This document shows, one piece after another, positions 53,722 to 63,890 of a DNA stretch of 64,000 bases. A program made the position numbers and the translations under genes. Numbering within the stretch: position 1 is the first letter of the stretch; each line of letters begins with the position of its first letter. The stretch spans positions 38,438-102,437 of the forward strand of contig CALIHW010000003.1 of the NCBI GenBank assembly GCA_938020525.1, read 5' to 3'. The notes beneath the pieces were generated by a model that did not search any database, was not told the origin of the DNA, and worked only from the letters and a program-made list of their open reading frames with translations. Source of the stretch: an uncultured Granulosicoccaceae bacterium. Its GTDB lineage: Bacteria; Pseudomonadota; Gammaproteobacteria; Granulosicoccales; Granulosicoccaceae.

Positions 53722-56700
53722 TTAGCCACTTTTGACTTTCTCAAGCAATGTTTCGATTCTACCAACTGATACCTTGTCTGCTGTACCCAGCTCCTGCGCG
53801 TAAACCGATACTCGCAGCTCTTCCATAAGCCACCTGATTTGACTATTTTCCGGACTCGGGTGTAACTCCTTAACGCGATCCCAGACAGGTATGATCTCGG
53901 CACGTCGACGGCGATCCCTGTCGGGTTCACGGTCAAGACTGTCCAGCCTCCTATCGATTGCTTTGAAGTATACGGGTAAGCGTTGCAGGCGCTGCATCGG
54001 CGTCCTAACAACAAAACCCGGATAGATCAGGTGCGATATTTGATCCTTTATATCCGCTACCGCCTCTACCCAACTAAGTGAAACAGAACCACTCATACGC
54101 TTTGATACTTCGCGATGCGTTTCAAACGCTTTGCCAAGTTGCTCACAGATGGTATTAGCATGCGTTACTAGGTCATTTTTATGTTGATTCAGATATTCGT
54201 TGAATTCTTCCCTGGTACGCGGGAAAGACTTGTCATTGATCAGTGCCCTATCAACACTGGCATCCACAATATCTTGTTTTAAAACATCACTTTTACCCAC
54301 TGAGGCGAACCTCAAACACAATACGTTGATCCCGGGCAGGTTCCGTATCAGGTACTTCAATTCTTTTGACAAACGCTTTTTATACAATGCACGTAATCCA
54401 TTATGCATTGCACCACTGGCAGCCTCCTGCGTTGCAAACAGACGCAAGCTTACCGTACTGGTTTCATCAACCAGAGCCGGGTAGCCTTTCATCTGCACCC
54501 CTTGTGTGTTTACTTCAACCCACTCTGGCAAATCACCAAAGTTCCAATCGGTCAAATCAGTCCGTTCAAACGAGTTACCTTCTTCAGACGCAAGACTTTC
54601 CTCTATCTGATCAATATATTTCGCCTGAAGGCGTTCAATGTCACGACCTTCATCTATGGTTTTACCATCAGAATCAAGAATCTCGTAGCGCATCAACATA
54701 TGCACTGGCAGCTGATCCAGTTGCCAGTCAGTTGCGGCAACATGCACCCCGGTCATCTTTTGCAAGGCGCCAGATAGCGCATCAAAGAAAGATTTGCTCT
54801 CACTTTGCTGCATCAACGGAATTGACTGAGCACCATAATCTGGTGCTGGTACAAAATTGCGGCGAAGTTGCTTGGGCAAGGACTTAATCACTGCAATTAC
54901 TTTTTCTTCAAGCATCCCCGGCACCAGCCATTGACACTTATCAACCTCCACGCGATTCAGCAAACTAGCGGGCACCACCAAGGTTACCCCATCATCACCA
55001 GCCCCTGGGCGGAAGTGATATTTAAGCGGCAACACCAGGCCCGAAAACTCCAATTGATCTGGAAAATCACTCTGATTGATATTCGGGTCATCATCTCTGA
55101 CCAAATAATCTTTAGACAGATACAACGCACGTGGTGCATGTTTTTCAAACTCTTCACGCCACTTCTCAAACTGCGGTCCTGAATAAATTCCCTCTGGAAT
55201 AATTTTATCGTAAAACTGAAACAACTCTTCGGGTTCGATAAGAATATCTTTACGGCGGGTTTTATCTTCCAAAGAAACGACTTCATCGATTAACTTTAAA
55301 TTATGCTTATAGAAGGCCGCCTGTGTATTATAGTTGCCTTCAACCAGACCTTCGCGAATAAATATCTGTCGTGACTCCGCAGGATTTATCGGGCCATAAT
55401 TAACACGACGCTTTTCAACTATCACCAGACCATAAAGCGTAGATTTTCGTTGCGCGCCTACCTGCGATCTTTTTCTCTGCCAGCTTGCACCCGAATAGCT
55501 GTGTTTAAGCAAGGATTCGCCGGCAGACTCCACCCACAACGGATCAATACCTGCAACACATCTGGCGTAGAGTCGTGTAGTTTCACTAATCTCAGCCGCC
55601 ATTATCCACTTGGGACCTTTACCAAAAAGACCCGAACCTGGGAATACCATGATCTTTCGATTACGCGTACTGTGGTACTCGTTGCGATCTTCCTTAATGG
55701 CGATATTGCCAAGCAGGCCTGCAAGCAACGCACGATGAATACTGTCATAGGTTGCTTCTGTGGTGTTCTCTTTTGCGTTTATTGTTTTCAGTGTCTGCTG
55801 TAACTGGCGTCGAATATCTCGCCACTCACGTACACGCATGTATGACAAAAACCTTTGTTTACACATTTTACGAAATTGATTCGAAGATAATCGATCGGTC
55901 TGGACTCTGCAGAACTCCCACATATTAACGATCGATAAGAAGTCTGATTTTTCATGATTGAATTCAGCATGCAGTTCGTCAGCTGCCTGTTGCTTGTTCA
56001 TAGGTCGTTCGCGCGGGTCCTGCACAGAAAGCGCACTGACAACAGTCAGCACCTCTGACAAGCAGTTTTCCTCTTTAGCCGCCAACACCATACGCGCAAA
56101 GCGTGGATCAATAGGAAAACGAGCTAATTGCCGACCAGTTTTAGTGAGCTTTTTTTTCAGATCGACAGCCCCGAGTTCGAGCAACAGACGATAACCATCA
56201 TTGATAAGGCGCCCGTCGGGTGCTTGTACAAAAGGAAAGTCCTCAACTTGTCCAAGCCGTGAGACTTCCATCTGCAAAATTACAGAGGCAAGGTTGGTTC
56301 TGAGAATTTCCGGCTCGGTAAATTCAGGACGCAGATCGAAATCATCCCCTGCATACAATCTAATGCAGATGCCGGGCGCTTCACGACCACATCGTCCCTT
56401 ACGTTGATTGGCAGATGCCTGGGATACTTTCTCTATCGGTAAACGCTGCACTTTACTACGCACACTGTAGCGAGAGACACGCGCCATACCGGTATCTACC
56501 ACAAAGCGAATGCCAGGTACCGTCAGTGAGGTCTCAGCAACATTTGTCGCAAGGACGATACGCCGTCCACTATGTGGCTGGAATATCTTTGCCTGTTCCG
56601 CCGCCGACAACCTGGCAAGCAAAGGTATCACTTCAACACCTCTCAACAGACGACTACCACTACTCGCCTTAGCCACATAGTCAGCGGTCTCTCTGATATC

Positions 56701-57603
56701 TCTTTCACCCGGAAGAAACACCAGTATGTCACCAGATCCTGTTGATGCCAGTTCATCACACGCATCAACGATAGCCTGTGGTTGATCACGCTCATCTTCT
56801 TCATCCTCCCCCCAGGGACGATAACGTACTTCAACCGGATAACTTCGACCTTCGGCAAGAATAACCGGGGCATTATTAAAGTGTTTTGAGAATGTATCGG
56901 GATCAATCGTCGCAGACGTAATAATGATTTTTAAATCACGACGCTTGTGCAGTAAGCGTTTTAGATAACCTAAAATAAAATCTATATTGAGTGATCGCTC
57001 ATGCGCCTCATCAATAATGAGAGTGTCGTATTGATTTAACCAGGGATCAGACTGAATCTCTGCCAGTAGAATCCCATCCGTCATCAGTTTTATATAACTT
57101 GATGAAGAAACCTGATCACTAAAACGCACTTTATAACCAACCGTACCACCTACTTCAGAATTCAACTCAGATGCAATGCGACTGGAGACGCTGCGTGCTG
57201 CCAGACGACGTGGCTGGGTATGGCCGATTAGTCCGTTTATTCCCAGACCTGCTTCAAGACACATCTTTGGAATTTGTGTTGTTTTTCCAGAACCGGTTTC
57301 GCCACAGATAATGGTAACCGGATGCTTGCGAATAGACTCTATAATTTCATCACGATGTTGAACAATCGGAAGTTCAGCCGGATATTCCGGTTTCGGTAAT
57401 CCGGACAGTCTGGCCGCCTTTCTGGCAGCAGACTCTTTAATACTGTGTTTAAGTTTTTCCACAGCTGCGGCATCGGGCTTAGGCTTGCCTGCGAGTGGCT
57501 TGGAAAGTCGTTTTAGTCGATTGAGAAGCCGATATTGATCGCAGCCCATGCAGGTATCAATATCGCGCTTAAGCGCATCTGCATCAATGACTGTAGCATC
57601 CAT
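53722..57603 (-). CDS. hrpA: ATP-dependent RNA helicase HrpA
   Basis: 1293 residues, essentially the E. coli length. Helicase motifs: CGETGSGKTTQIPK (about 100-113), DEAHERSLNIDFILGYL, SATIDPDTFSKHF, FLPGERDIRE, ATNVAETSLTVPGI and QRKGRCGREAPG. An HA2/OB region follows, then the long HrpA C-terminus (AKYIDQIEESLASEEGNSFE and similar). It unwinds RNA and is linked to rescue of collided ribosomes in E. coli. It is followed within about 70 bases upstream by an inserted inverted-repeat element. ATG 57603 is supported by a typical N-terminus. Confidence 0.96.
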   Translation of the reverse strand: MDATVIDADALKRDIDTCMGCDQYRLLNRLKRLSKPLAGKPKPDAAAVEKLKHSIKESAARKAARLSGLPKPEYPAELPIVQHRDEIIESIRKHPVTIICGETGSGKTTQIPKMCLEAGLGINGLIGHTQPRRLAARSVSSRIASELNSEVGGTVGYKVRFSDQVSSSSYIKLMTDGILLAEIQSDPWLNQYDTLIIDEAHERSLNIDFILGYLKRLLHKRRDLKIIITSATIDPDTFSKHFNNAPVILAEGRSYPVEVRYRPWGEDEEDERDQPQAIVDACDELASTGSGDILVFLPGERDIRETADYVAKASSGSRLLRGVEVIPLLARLSAAEQAKIFQPHSGRRIVLATNVAETSLTVPGIRFVVDTGMARVSRYSVRSKVQRLPIEKVSQASANQRKGRCGREAPGICIRLYAGDDFDLRPEFTEPEILRTNLASVILQMEVSRLGQVEDFPFVQAPDGRLINDGYRLLLELGAVDLKKKLTKTGRQLARFPIDPRFARMVLAAKEENCLSEVLTVVSALSVQDPRERPMNKQQAADELHAEFNHEKSDFLSIVNMWEFCRVQTDRLSSNQFRKMCKQRFLSYMRVREWRDIRRQLQQTLKTINAKENTTEATYDSIHRALLAGLLGNIAIKEDRNEYHSTRNRKIMVFPGSGLFGKGPKWIMAAEISETTRLYARCVAGIDPLWVESAGESLLKHSYSGASWQRKRSQVGAQRKSTLYGLVIVEKRRVNYGPINPAESRQIFIREGLVEGNYNTQAAFYKHNLKLIDEVVSLEDKTRRKDILIEPEELFQFYDKIIPEGIYSGPQFEKWREEFEKHAPRALYLSKDYLVRDDDPNINQSDFPDQLEFSGLVLPLKYHFRPGAGDDGVTLVVPASLLNRVEVDKCQWLVPGMLEEKVIAVIKSLPKQLRRNFVPAPDYGAQSIPLMQQSESKSFFDALSGALQKMTGVHVAATDWQLDQLPVHMLMRYEILDSDGKTIDEGRDIERLQAKYIDQIEESLASEEGNSFERTDLTDWNFGDLPEWVEVNTQGVQMKGYPALVDETSTVSLRLFATQEAASGAMHNGLRALYKKRLSKELKYLIRNLPGINVLCLRFASVGKSDVLKQDIVDASVDRALINDKSFPRTREEFNEYLNQHKNDLVTHANTICEQLGKAFETHREVSKRMSGSVSLSWVEAVADIKDQISHLIYPGFVVRTPMQRLQRLPVYFKAIDRRLDSLDREPDRDRRRRAEIIPVWDRVKELHPSPENSQIRWLMEELRVSVYAQELGTADKVSVGRIETLLEKVKSG

Positions 57604-57668
57604 GATGGCAAGTCGGCTTTATGGTTTGTCGCGGGTCAGCAACAGGGTTAATGTCGTAGGGAAAAAGA

Positions 57669-57835
57669 CTAGGAGCTTGTCCGAGAATGAATGATCTACT
57701 GCGAAAGCGATCTTTTGGCCAGCTATTGCGATCGATATCGTTAAATATGAATGATTATTCGCCTCAATCGATCGAAATATCTGACTCAAAATCTCACTTT
57801 CTCGCTACGACCGTCATTCTCGGACAAGCTCCTAG
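57669..57835. mobile_element. Non-coding inverted-repeat element (MITE-like) at the SPOR-protein stop codon, flanked by CTAG
   Basis: CTAGGAGCTTGTCCGAGAATGA at 57669-57690 has a perfect reverse complement at 57814-57835. Taking CTAG as the duplicated target, the element is 57673-57831 with 18-base perfect ends. The interior is A/T-rich with no ORF. On minus the right CTAG contains the TAG stop of the SPOR protein. The element lies in the 228-base gap between hrpA and that gene. It is unrelated in its terminal sequence to the element at 3635-3816, though both sit in CTAG. Confidence 0.8.
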
Positions 57836-58581
57836 CCTTTTTTAACCTGAACTACCAGGTAACTCACACCGCTACGTCCAAGCTGGCTCTGTGCAGAGTA
57901 CAGGCTCTGGGAATCATAGAATGGCCCAATTCGAACACGATGCCATCGCTTGCCGTCTATGGCAACTTTATTGATAAAAGCATCCATCCCTGATTGCACC
58001 AGCTTACGTTGCAGACGACTTGCATCATCGGCACGTGAAAAGGCTCCAGCTTGCAGATAATAAAAAGTCGAAGCTGGGTTGGAAGTTCGCTTTACAACTG
58101 TGTTCTGCGTATCAACACTGCCCGCAGAGTTTCGTGTCGATAAATCTCGCCCGGAAACAACCGCACCAGTAACCGTTGTATTCGCCGTTGCACCCGCAGC
58201 CGCTGCAATTTCAACCGGTGCAACATCAATACCCACCCTTAACTCTTCAGCAATTTCAACCGCACCAGGACGTTCATTGGCGCCTGCGCCATACTTGCCT
58301 GTACTGTTGCTGCGGTCAAATGCTGGCATTTCATCCGCTTCCGCGTTTGGCACCAGGCTGCCACTATCAGAGAGGCGATCATAAAACCCATATTGATCTG
58401 CGTCAGTGCCATCTATCTGTTCGATACCACGCTCTGTTTCAACCAGCGTGTAGTTATCATTGGGCAGGCGTGACAGAAAAATAATAAACCCGAATATGAA
58501 ACCCACCATGATGCCGATCGTCAGCACCATCCACCACTGTCCGATACCTCGCTGGGAGGCACGTGTCTTCAAACCGTTCAT
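57832..58581 (-). CDS. SPOR-domain membrane protein (FtsN-like)
   Basis: 249 residues if ATG 58581 is used; earlier in-frame starts to 58698 exist without better support. Basic residues (MNGLKTRASQRGIGQWW) precede one membrane segment (VLTIGIMVGFIFGFIIFLS), then a low-complexity periplasmic linker. A C-terminal SPOR domain (FYYLQAGAFSRADDASRLQR, KLVQSGMDAFINKVAIDGKR, WHRVRIGPFYDSQSLY) binds denuded peptidoglycan at the septum. Its position after priA is like E. coli ftsN. The stop TAG lies inside the CTAG edge of an inserted element. Confidence 0.82.
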   Translation of the reverse strand: MNGLKTRASQRGIGQWWMVLTIGIMVGFIFGFIIFLSRLPNDNYTLVETERGIEQIDGTDADQYGFYDRLSDSGSLVPNAEADEMPAFDRSNSTGKYGAGANERPGAVEIAEELRVGIDVAPVEIAAAAGATANTTVTGAVVSGRDLSTRNSAGSVDTQNTVVKRTSNPASTFYYLQAGAFSRADDASRLQRKLVQSGMDAFINKVAIDGKRWHRVRIGPFYDSQSLYSAQSQLGRSGVSYLVVQVKKG

Positions 58582-58965
58582 TGTTATGTTCGAGATTTGT
58601 TGATGGTTCATGTGTATCACTGTATTCAGTTGCCGCAGAACAATCTGATGCCGATTCATTACTGAGTTTCCGTACCGACTTACGTCCACAGCATCCAAAA
58701 ATCTGCCGGATGCAATTCACTGCAAGCTGCAGACCGATCGTAATGTTAATAGCAGCCTCGGGCAATGTAACTGTTTCATTAACGTTACATTTCTTGAAGC
58801 TCCTAGGGCTTTCAGTTGTTGGATCAATTGCTTACCAACACTTCCTATTCTAACGCCTGAAGTTATGTAGGGAAAGTAGTTGACAATAAAAGAGTTTAAT
58901 TAATTTCGCTAAAACACCGCCAACACACTGATGACCACAATATGTGGTTTTCTCCAAAAACTAAG
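58582..58965. other. Intergenic region between priA and SPOR-protein gene
   Basis: 384 bases downstream of priA. The right part is A/T-rich (AGTTGACAATAAAAGAG near 58880) and could hold a promoter for the SPOR gene. In-frame upstream starts for the SPOR gene reach 58698. No other feature recognised. Confidence 0.5.
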
Positions 58966-61221
58966 TCACAACATATCGTAGGGATCGACATCCAAAGACC
59001 AGCGTATTTTTCTCGCGTCAGGGTTGGTTTCGAGCGCCGGACGCAGCCATGTCAGAACCTGATGCAGAGGTTTTCTCTCTTTGGATAACAAAAGCAGTTG
59101 CGAGCGATAACGGCCCGCAAGTCGCTCCATGGGCGCGTGCGCTGGCCCGAGAACTGACAAATGGGCACTGATTTCAGCATGGTCCGTAACCTGGCCATTG
59201 ATGATTTTCTTAATCTCGGTTAGAAACTGGCTCGCACCGGTTTTTTCAGGCGACTCAGCACGGAGTAAAGCGATATAAACATAGGGTGGCCAACTAGTGA
59301 GGTCACGCTCTTTTAAAAGCTGCGTAGCAAATTGTCTGTAACCGTCGTTTAACAAGACTTGAAGCAAAGGATGCTCGGGATTACGCGACTGCACAAGAAC
59401 AACGCCAGGCTTATCCGCCCTTCCAGCTCGCCCGGCAACTTGCAATATAAGCTGACCCATCTGTTCTACTGATCGGAAATCAGCGCCAAACAATCCTCTG
59501 TCTGCATCCAGAATTCCTACCAGCGTTACCAGCGGAAAGTTATGGCCTTTAGCCAGCATCTGGGTACCAACAAGTATCTGTGCCTCACCGCTGGCAGCCA
59601 TCGCCAAATGTTTTTGTAACTCACCTTTTCTTCGTGTGCTGTCACGATCGATTCGCAATACTTTATATTCTGGAAACTTGTCACTTAAATATTCATCAAT
59701 ACGTTCGGTGCCCATACCCACGTTGATCAATGTGTTTGCCTCACAGGAACTGCATTGCAACGGTATCGCCCGCTCCGCACCACAGTGATGACAACGTAGC
59801 CTGCCAGAGTGTGCATGCACTGTCATATGAGCATCACACTGATTGCAGTCTTCGATGCTGGTACATGTCTCACACATCAGTACTGGTGCATAGCCACGGC
59901 GGTTAATAAATACCATTGCCTGCTCACCACGTTCGAGCACTTGCTTCATTTGTAATAACAAACGGTTGGATAGGCCCTTCTCTACTTCACCACCCCGACT
60001 GTCTACCAACACCATTTTTGGCAGTACCGCGCCTGCTGCACGCGAGCGTAAATACAGCGTATCTATAAGCCCCCTGGATGCATTGTGCAAAGACTCGAGT
60101 GAAGGGGTTGCTGAACCCAGTACTACTGGTATTGCAGCCTTTCGAGCACGCACCATTGCAAGATCCCGCGCCTGATAACGGAACCCGTCCTGCTGTTTTA
60201 ATGACCCATCGTGCTCTTCGTCCACGACTATAAGCCCAAGCGCAGGCATTGGCGTAAAAACAGCCGAACGTGTACCAATCAATACATGCGCACTGCCATC
60301 TGCAGCCGCATGCCAGGCAAGCATTCGCTCAGTATCATTAAGGCCGGAATGCAACACTTCCACCTGACAGGCAAGTGCATTTCTGAATCGTGAAACCAGC
60401 TGCGGTGTCAGCCCGATCTCTGGCAACAAGACCAGCACTTGCTTACCACTTTTAATGACAGTTCGCGCTACATCAAGATAGACTTCAGTCTTACCACTAC
60501 CGGTTATCCCGTCTATCAGTGCACAGTAGTATCTATCGATATTGGCGTGTATTTTTTCACTTGCTAGTTGTTGCTCTTCATTTAAGGCAATCGTGGCTAC
60601 CGCTTCGCCTGGTTCAAAATCAGCAACAACTTTTTCAACCAGGCCTTTACTTATCAACGGCTTCATAGTCGCCGACCATCGATTATCAAACAACCGGCAC
60701 TCAGCTGCACTCACTGCTCCAACACTGACTTTAAGAAACTGCAGCAATGCAGTTTGTGCAGGTGCACGTTTTACTTCATCGGTTGTTTTGCCTGCCTCAG
60801 TTAATACATAACCACTCGGGCGTTCAACGTCACCACTGGAGCCTTTGCGAAGCTGTACTGGAAGTGCTGTTGCAAAAGCTTCGCCCACCGGATGGTGGTA
60901 ATAAGAGGCAGCCCAGGTAATTAGTTCGACTATTTCCGGTGGTAGCACAGGCTCCGAGTCGAGTAGTTCGGATATTGCTTTTAGTTTGGATTTAGCAAGT
61001 GTCGTCTCGCCCGTACCGGTTACCACACCGATGCGGGTCGACCTGCCGAAGGGCACCACCACTCGACACCCGGCTCGATAGCTCGTCAAAACTCCCTGTG
61101 GCAGGTAATCAAAGGTTCGCGACAACGGTACAGCTACTGCGACTTTTACTATCTTCTGTCCGACCTTTTCCTGCGAGTCTGGTGATGAGTCAGGCGAAAA
61201 GCCGTCGAGAGTGGCTTGCAT
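58966..61221 (-). CDS. priA: Primosomal protein N' (replication restart helicase PriA)
   Basis: 751 residues from ATG 61221; a GTG at 61275 extends it without support. The N-terminal DNA-binding part starts VAVAVPLSRTFDYLPQG. Walker A is GITGSGKTEVYL, Walker B VVDEEHDGSLKQQDGFRY, with LGSATPSLES as motif III. The zinc-binding site is CETCTSIEDCNQCDAH, CHHCGAERAIPLQC and SSCEA, eight cysteines in total. LVGTQMLAKGHNFP and VAGRAGRADKPG are motifs V and VI. It loads DnaB at stalled forks. Monocistronic by layout. Confidence 0.95.
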   Translation of the reverse strand: MQATLDGFSPDSSPDSQEKVGQKIVKVAVAVPLSRTFDYLPQGVLTSYRAGCRVVVPFGRSTRIGVVTGTGETTLAKSKLKAISELLDSEPVLPPEIVELITWAASYYHHPVGEAFATALPVQLRKGSSGDVERPSGYVLTEAGKTTDEVKRAPAQTALLQFLKVSVGAVSAAECRLFDNRWSATMKPLISKGLVEKVVADFEPGEAVATIALNEEQQLASEKIHANIDRYYCALIDGITGSGKTEVYLDVARTVIKSGKQVLVLLPEIGLTPQLVSRFRNALACQVEVLHSGLNDTERMLAWHAAADGSAHVLIGTRSAVFTPMPALGLIVVDEEHDGSLKQQDGFRYQARDLAMVRARKAAIPVVLGSATPSLESLHNASRGLIDTLYLRSRAAGAVLPKMVLVDSRGGEVEKGLSNRLLLQMKQVLERGEQAMVFINRRGYAPVLMCETCTSIEDCNQCDAHMTVHAHSGRLRCHHCGAERAIPLQCSSCEANTLINVGMGTERIDEYLSDKFPEYKVLRIDRDSTRRKGELQKHLAMAASGEAQILVGTQMLAKGHNFPLVTLVGILDADRGLFGADFRSVEQMGQLILQVAGRAGRADKPGVVLVQSRNPEHPLLQVLLNDGYRQFATQLLKERDLTSWPPYVYIALLRAESPEKTGASQFLTEIKKIINGQVTDHAEISAHLSVLGPAHAPMERLAGRYRSQLLLLSKERKPLHQVLTWLRPALETNPDARKIRWSLDVDPYDML

Positions 61222-61762
61222 TGACTGAAGTTGCCTGTGGATAACTCTGTGGAAAAAAATGTGTTGCAGGGACACAATGGATGGATTGCGCCATGATACT
61301 AGATTTATGCGAGCAAATTGGCATGGAAATATATTGTTGAATTACAATCACTTAGATAGTTATTGCAACAATACTGTTGATTTATTTCGAAAAGTCCTAT
61401 ACGCCTTCGTAAGTACCCACGCAGTGTGAATAAGTGGAGCGTTCAATCCTCACTGTGATTTAAAAATGCAACACTTACCTATCTTCCTAAATCGTGTATT
61501 TGCGGCGCTAGATTATGAATACATAAGCGTTTCCGCACACCATTGTACTGTGCAGCCCCGGTATCAGGTGAATCTGTAAGCTAATGGTGCGTCAATTTGT
61601 CGACTTAACTATCGGGAATATCCACCATTCAGCATTGTATGGGAATGCCAGAGCGTCAGATATGAGACAGCTTGCACAGCCACTTTCACATGGATAGCTT
61701 TAACGATTCTAATTCGCTCGTTCTAGTGTTGCAGTAAACTGTGCAAATCAATATCACCTTGC
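61222..61762. other. Intergenic region between divergent priA and hemH
   Basis: About 540 bases, A/T-rich, holding the promoters of both genes. No ORF with family character, RNA gene, or repeat was recognised. Only short T/A-rich tracts near 61320-61390 stand out. Confidence 0.55.
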
Positions 61763-62905
61763 ATGAGAGCACAAATGAAATATCTGGGAGATGCGGACTA
61801 CCAACATGGCAGCCCCTCAAAACTGGGCGTATTACTGGTAAACCTTGGTACGCCTGACTCCACAGAAGTTAAAGATGTAAGACGCTATCTGAAACAGTTT
61901 CTCAGTGATCCGCGAATCGTTGAAGTACCCAGAGTACTTTGGTGGTTGATTCTCAATGGAGTGATCTTAAGAATCCGCCCGGCAAAAACTGCTGAGGCGT
62001 ACGCGTCTGTTTGGGACGATAAAGAAGGGTCGCCGTTATTGAGCATCAGCCGCAAACAGGCAACTGCACTAGGTGCTGCGCTCAGCACTGGTCAAAACCA
62101 GAGTTATGGCCAAAGTAGTAGCTTAAATGCAGAAGTTGAACTGGCAATGCGCTACGGCAACCCGTCTGTTGCCGATGCACTTAACCGTCTTCGTGCAAAG
62201 AATGTCAGACGACTGGTGGTTCTACCCATGTATCCACAATACTCAGGTTCTACCATTGCCTCCGTGTTTGATGAAGTTACGGCAAAGCTCAGCAGGCTTA
62301 GATGGATACCTGAGTGTCGTTTCATCAATCAATACTTCGACGAACAATCCTATATAGAAGCACTGGCTACTTCAGTTGAATCGCACTGGCAGCAACACGG
62401 TAAGCCACAGCAACTGATCATGTCTTATCACGGAATACCACAGAGATACCGTACCAATGGTGACCCGTACTTCTGCCAATGCCAGGCGACATCGCGACTA
62501 CTGGCTGATCGCTTACAGTTAGCTGAAGATCAATTCCAGGTTGTTTTTCAATCACGCTTTGGTAAAGAGCCCTGGCTTCAGCCGTACTGCGATGAAACGC
62601 TTAAATCTTTACCGGCAAAGGGGATTAAAAATATTCAGGTTGTCTGTCCGGGTTTTTCTGCAGACTGCCTCGAAACCATTGAAGAAATTGATGAAGAGAA
62701 CAAAGAATACTTCCTGGAAGCGGGTGGCGAGCAATTCAGTTATATTCCTGCACTAAACGAACAACCAATGCATATCGATATGATGACAGCTCTCATCGAG
62801 CGTCATTGCAAAGGCTGGCCAGAAGCCGAAAAAGTTGATATCAATAATAAAGCAGCACTGACTGCCTCAAGGGATAGAGCATTGGCGCTTGGTGCCACAG
62901 CCTGA
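61763..62905 (+). CDS. hemH: Ferrochelatase
   Basis: 380 residues. Motifs: KLGVLLVNLGTPDSTEVKDV (N-terminal signature), RRYLKQFLSDPRIVEVP, MSYHGIPQRYRTNGDPYFCQ with the catalytic His in SYHGIP, VFQSRFGKEPWLQPY, and VCPGFSADCLETIEEI. It inserts Fe2+ into protoporphyrin IX at the inner membrane, the final step of heme b synthesis. ATG 61763 or 61775 is the start. The last four codons and stop lie in a tandemly repeated sequence (62891-62950). Confidence 0.95.
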   Translation: MRAQMKYLGDADYQHGSPSKLGVLLVNLGTPDSTEVKDVRRYLKQFLSDPRIVEVPRVLWWLILNGVILRIRPAKTAEAYASVWDDKEGSPLLSISRKQATALGAALSTGQNQSYGQSSSLNAEVELAMRYGNPSVADALNRLRAKNVRRLVVLPMYPQYSGSTIASVFDEVTAKLSRLRWIPECRFINQYFDEQSYIEALATSVESHWQQHGKPQQLIMSYHGIPQRYRTNGDPYFCQCQATSRLLADRLQLAEDQFQVVFQSRFGKEPWLQPYCDETLKSLPAKGIKNIQVVCPGFSADCLETIEEIDEENKEYFLEAGGEQFSYIPALNEQPMHIDMMTALIERHCKGWPEAEKVDINNKAALTASRDRALALGATA

Positions 62906-62950
62906 CTTAGGGGTGCTAAAGCCAGACTAGGGTGCTACAGCCAGATAAAG
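62891..62950. repeat. Three tandem copies of a 19-20-base unit at the hemH 3' end
   Basis: GGTGCCACAGCCTGACTTAG (62891-62910, containing the hemH stop codon), GGTGCTAAAGCCAGACTAG (62912-62930) and GGTGCTACAGCCAGATAAAG (62931-62950). The first copy is coding and the other two lie downstream, so the repeats apparently arose from the gene's own 3' end. Confidence 0.75.
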
Positions 62951-63020
62951 AGTTAGTATGAATGTTGGTTGGCAGACAGAAGCTACTGCCTGAAGCAGTA
63001 TAAGGCTACAAGGCAGCGAC

Positions 63021-63803
63021 TTAACTTGCGGCGCGCGCCGAGCGCTTCTTCCACCTGAATACCCGGTAGACAAACATCGGGTTTCCTACAATATAGCGAC
63101 GCCAGAGCCGTCCGGGCTCAAGATACAAACGGTACATCCACTCAATGCCACCGTTTCTCATCCACATGGGTGCACGTTTTTTATCGCCAGAGTAGAAGTC
63201 GAACAAACCGCCGACGCCGATAACAAGATTACTGTCTATCTTGTCTTTATGCTGATCAATCCACTTTTCCTGCACCGGTGCACCAAAAGCTACCAGTACA
63301 ATATTGGGTTTGGCTGCATTGATTTTTTCTATCACTGAATCAGTTTCTGTTTCGTGATCAAAATAACCATGATGAGCGCCGACAACTTCCAGGCCCGGAT
63401 AGGTTTCTTCCAGTTTGGTTTTCATACGATCTGTAACACCGGGGGCTGCACCAAGCAGATAGAACCGATAACCTTTCTTTGGAGCGACCTCCCAAAGTTC
63501 GGGTATCAGGTCTGTGCCATTGAGATTGGCCACCAGTCTTTCGCCAATAACACGACAGGCGATATTGATTCCGGCACCATCTGGCAGGACGATATCCTGT
63601 GACTGGAGGATTTCACGATAGCTTTCATCCTTGCAGCTGATGTTTAAACAATCGGCATTGATAAAAGATACAGTTTCTTTCCCGCCACTGTCGATCACCC
63701 GCTGCAGTACCAAGAGCGCTTCTTCCATTGAGATACTCAGGAAGTCCACGTCAAGCACATTGAGCTTGTTAGTGGTATCCATTGCAACCATTGGTGTATT
63801 CAC
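63021..63803 (-). CDS. WecG/TagA/CpsF-family glycosyltransferase
   Basis: 260 residues. The segment SFINADCLNISCKDESYREI leads to DIVLPDGAGINIACRVIGE and RLVANLNGTDLIPELWE, which hold the catalytic Asp and acceptor-binding features of the family. FYLLGAAPGVTDRMKTKLEE, GAHHGYFDHETE and LVAFGAPVQEKWIDQHKD follow. It is a cytoplasmic, membrane-associated transferase that adds the second sugar to a polyprenyl-linked lipid carrier. It could act after the WecA-like enzyme at 11095-12771, though the two are far apart. The basic C-terminus (RWKKRSARAAS) fits membrane binding. Confidence 0.92.
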   Translation of the reverse strand: MNTPMVAMDTTNKLNVLDVDFLSISMEEALLVLQRVIDSGGKETVSFINADCLNISCKDESYREILQSQDIVLPDGAGINIACRVIGERLVANLNGTDLIPELWEVAPKKGYRFYLLGAAPGVTDRMKTKLEETYPGLEVVGAHHGYFDHETETDSVIEKINAAKPNIVLVAFGAPVQEKWIDQHKDKIDSNLVIGVGGLFDFYSGDKKRAPMWMRNGGIEWMYRLYLEPGRLWRRYIVGNPMFVYRVFRWKKRSARAAS

Positions 63804-63890
63804 TGAAAGTCATGCACAAATGCTGAGTGTTTCTCACTATCAATGTAAATCGCATTGCTGCGACCGGTAATTTTTTGTTTTCCTGGCCCA

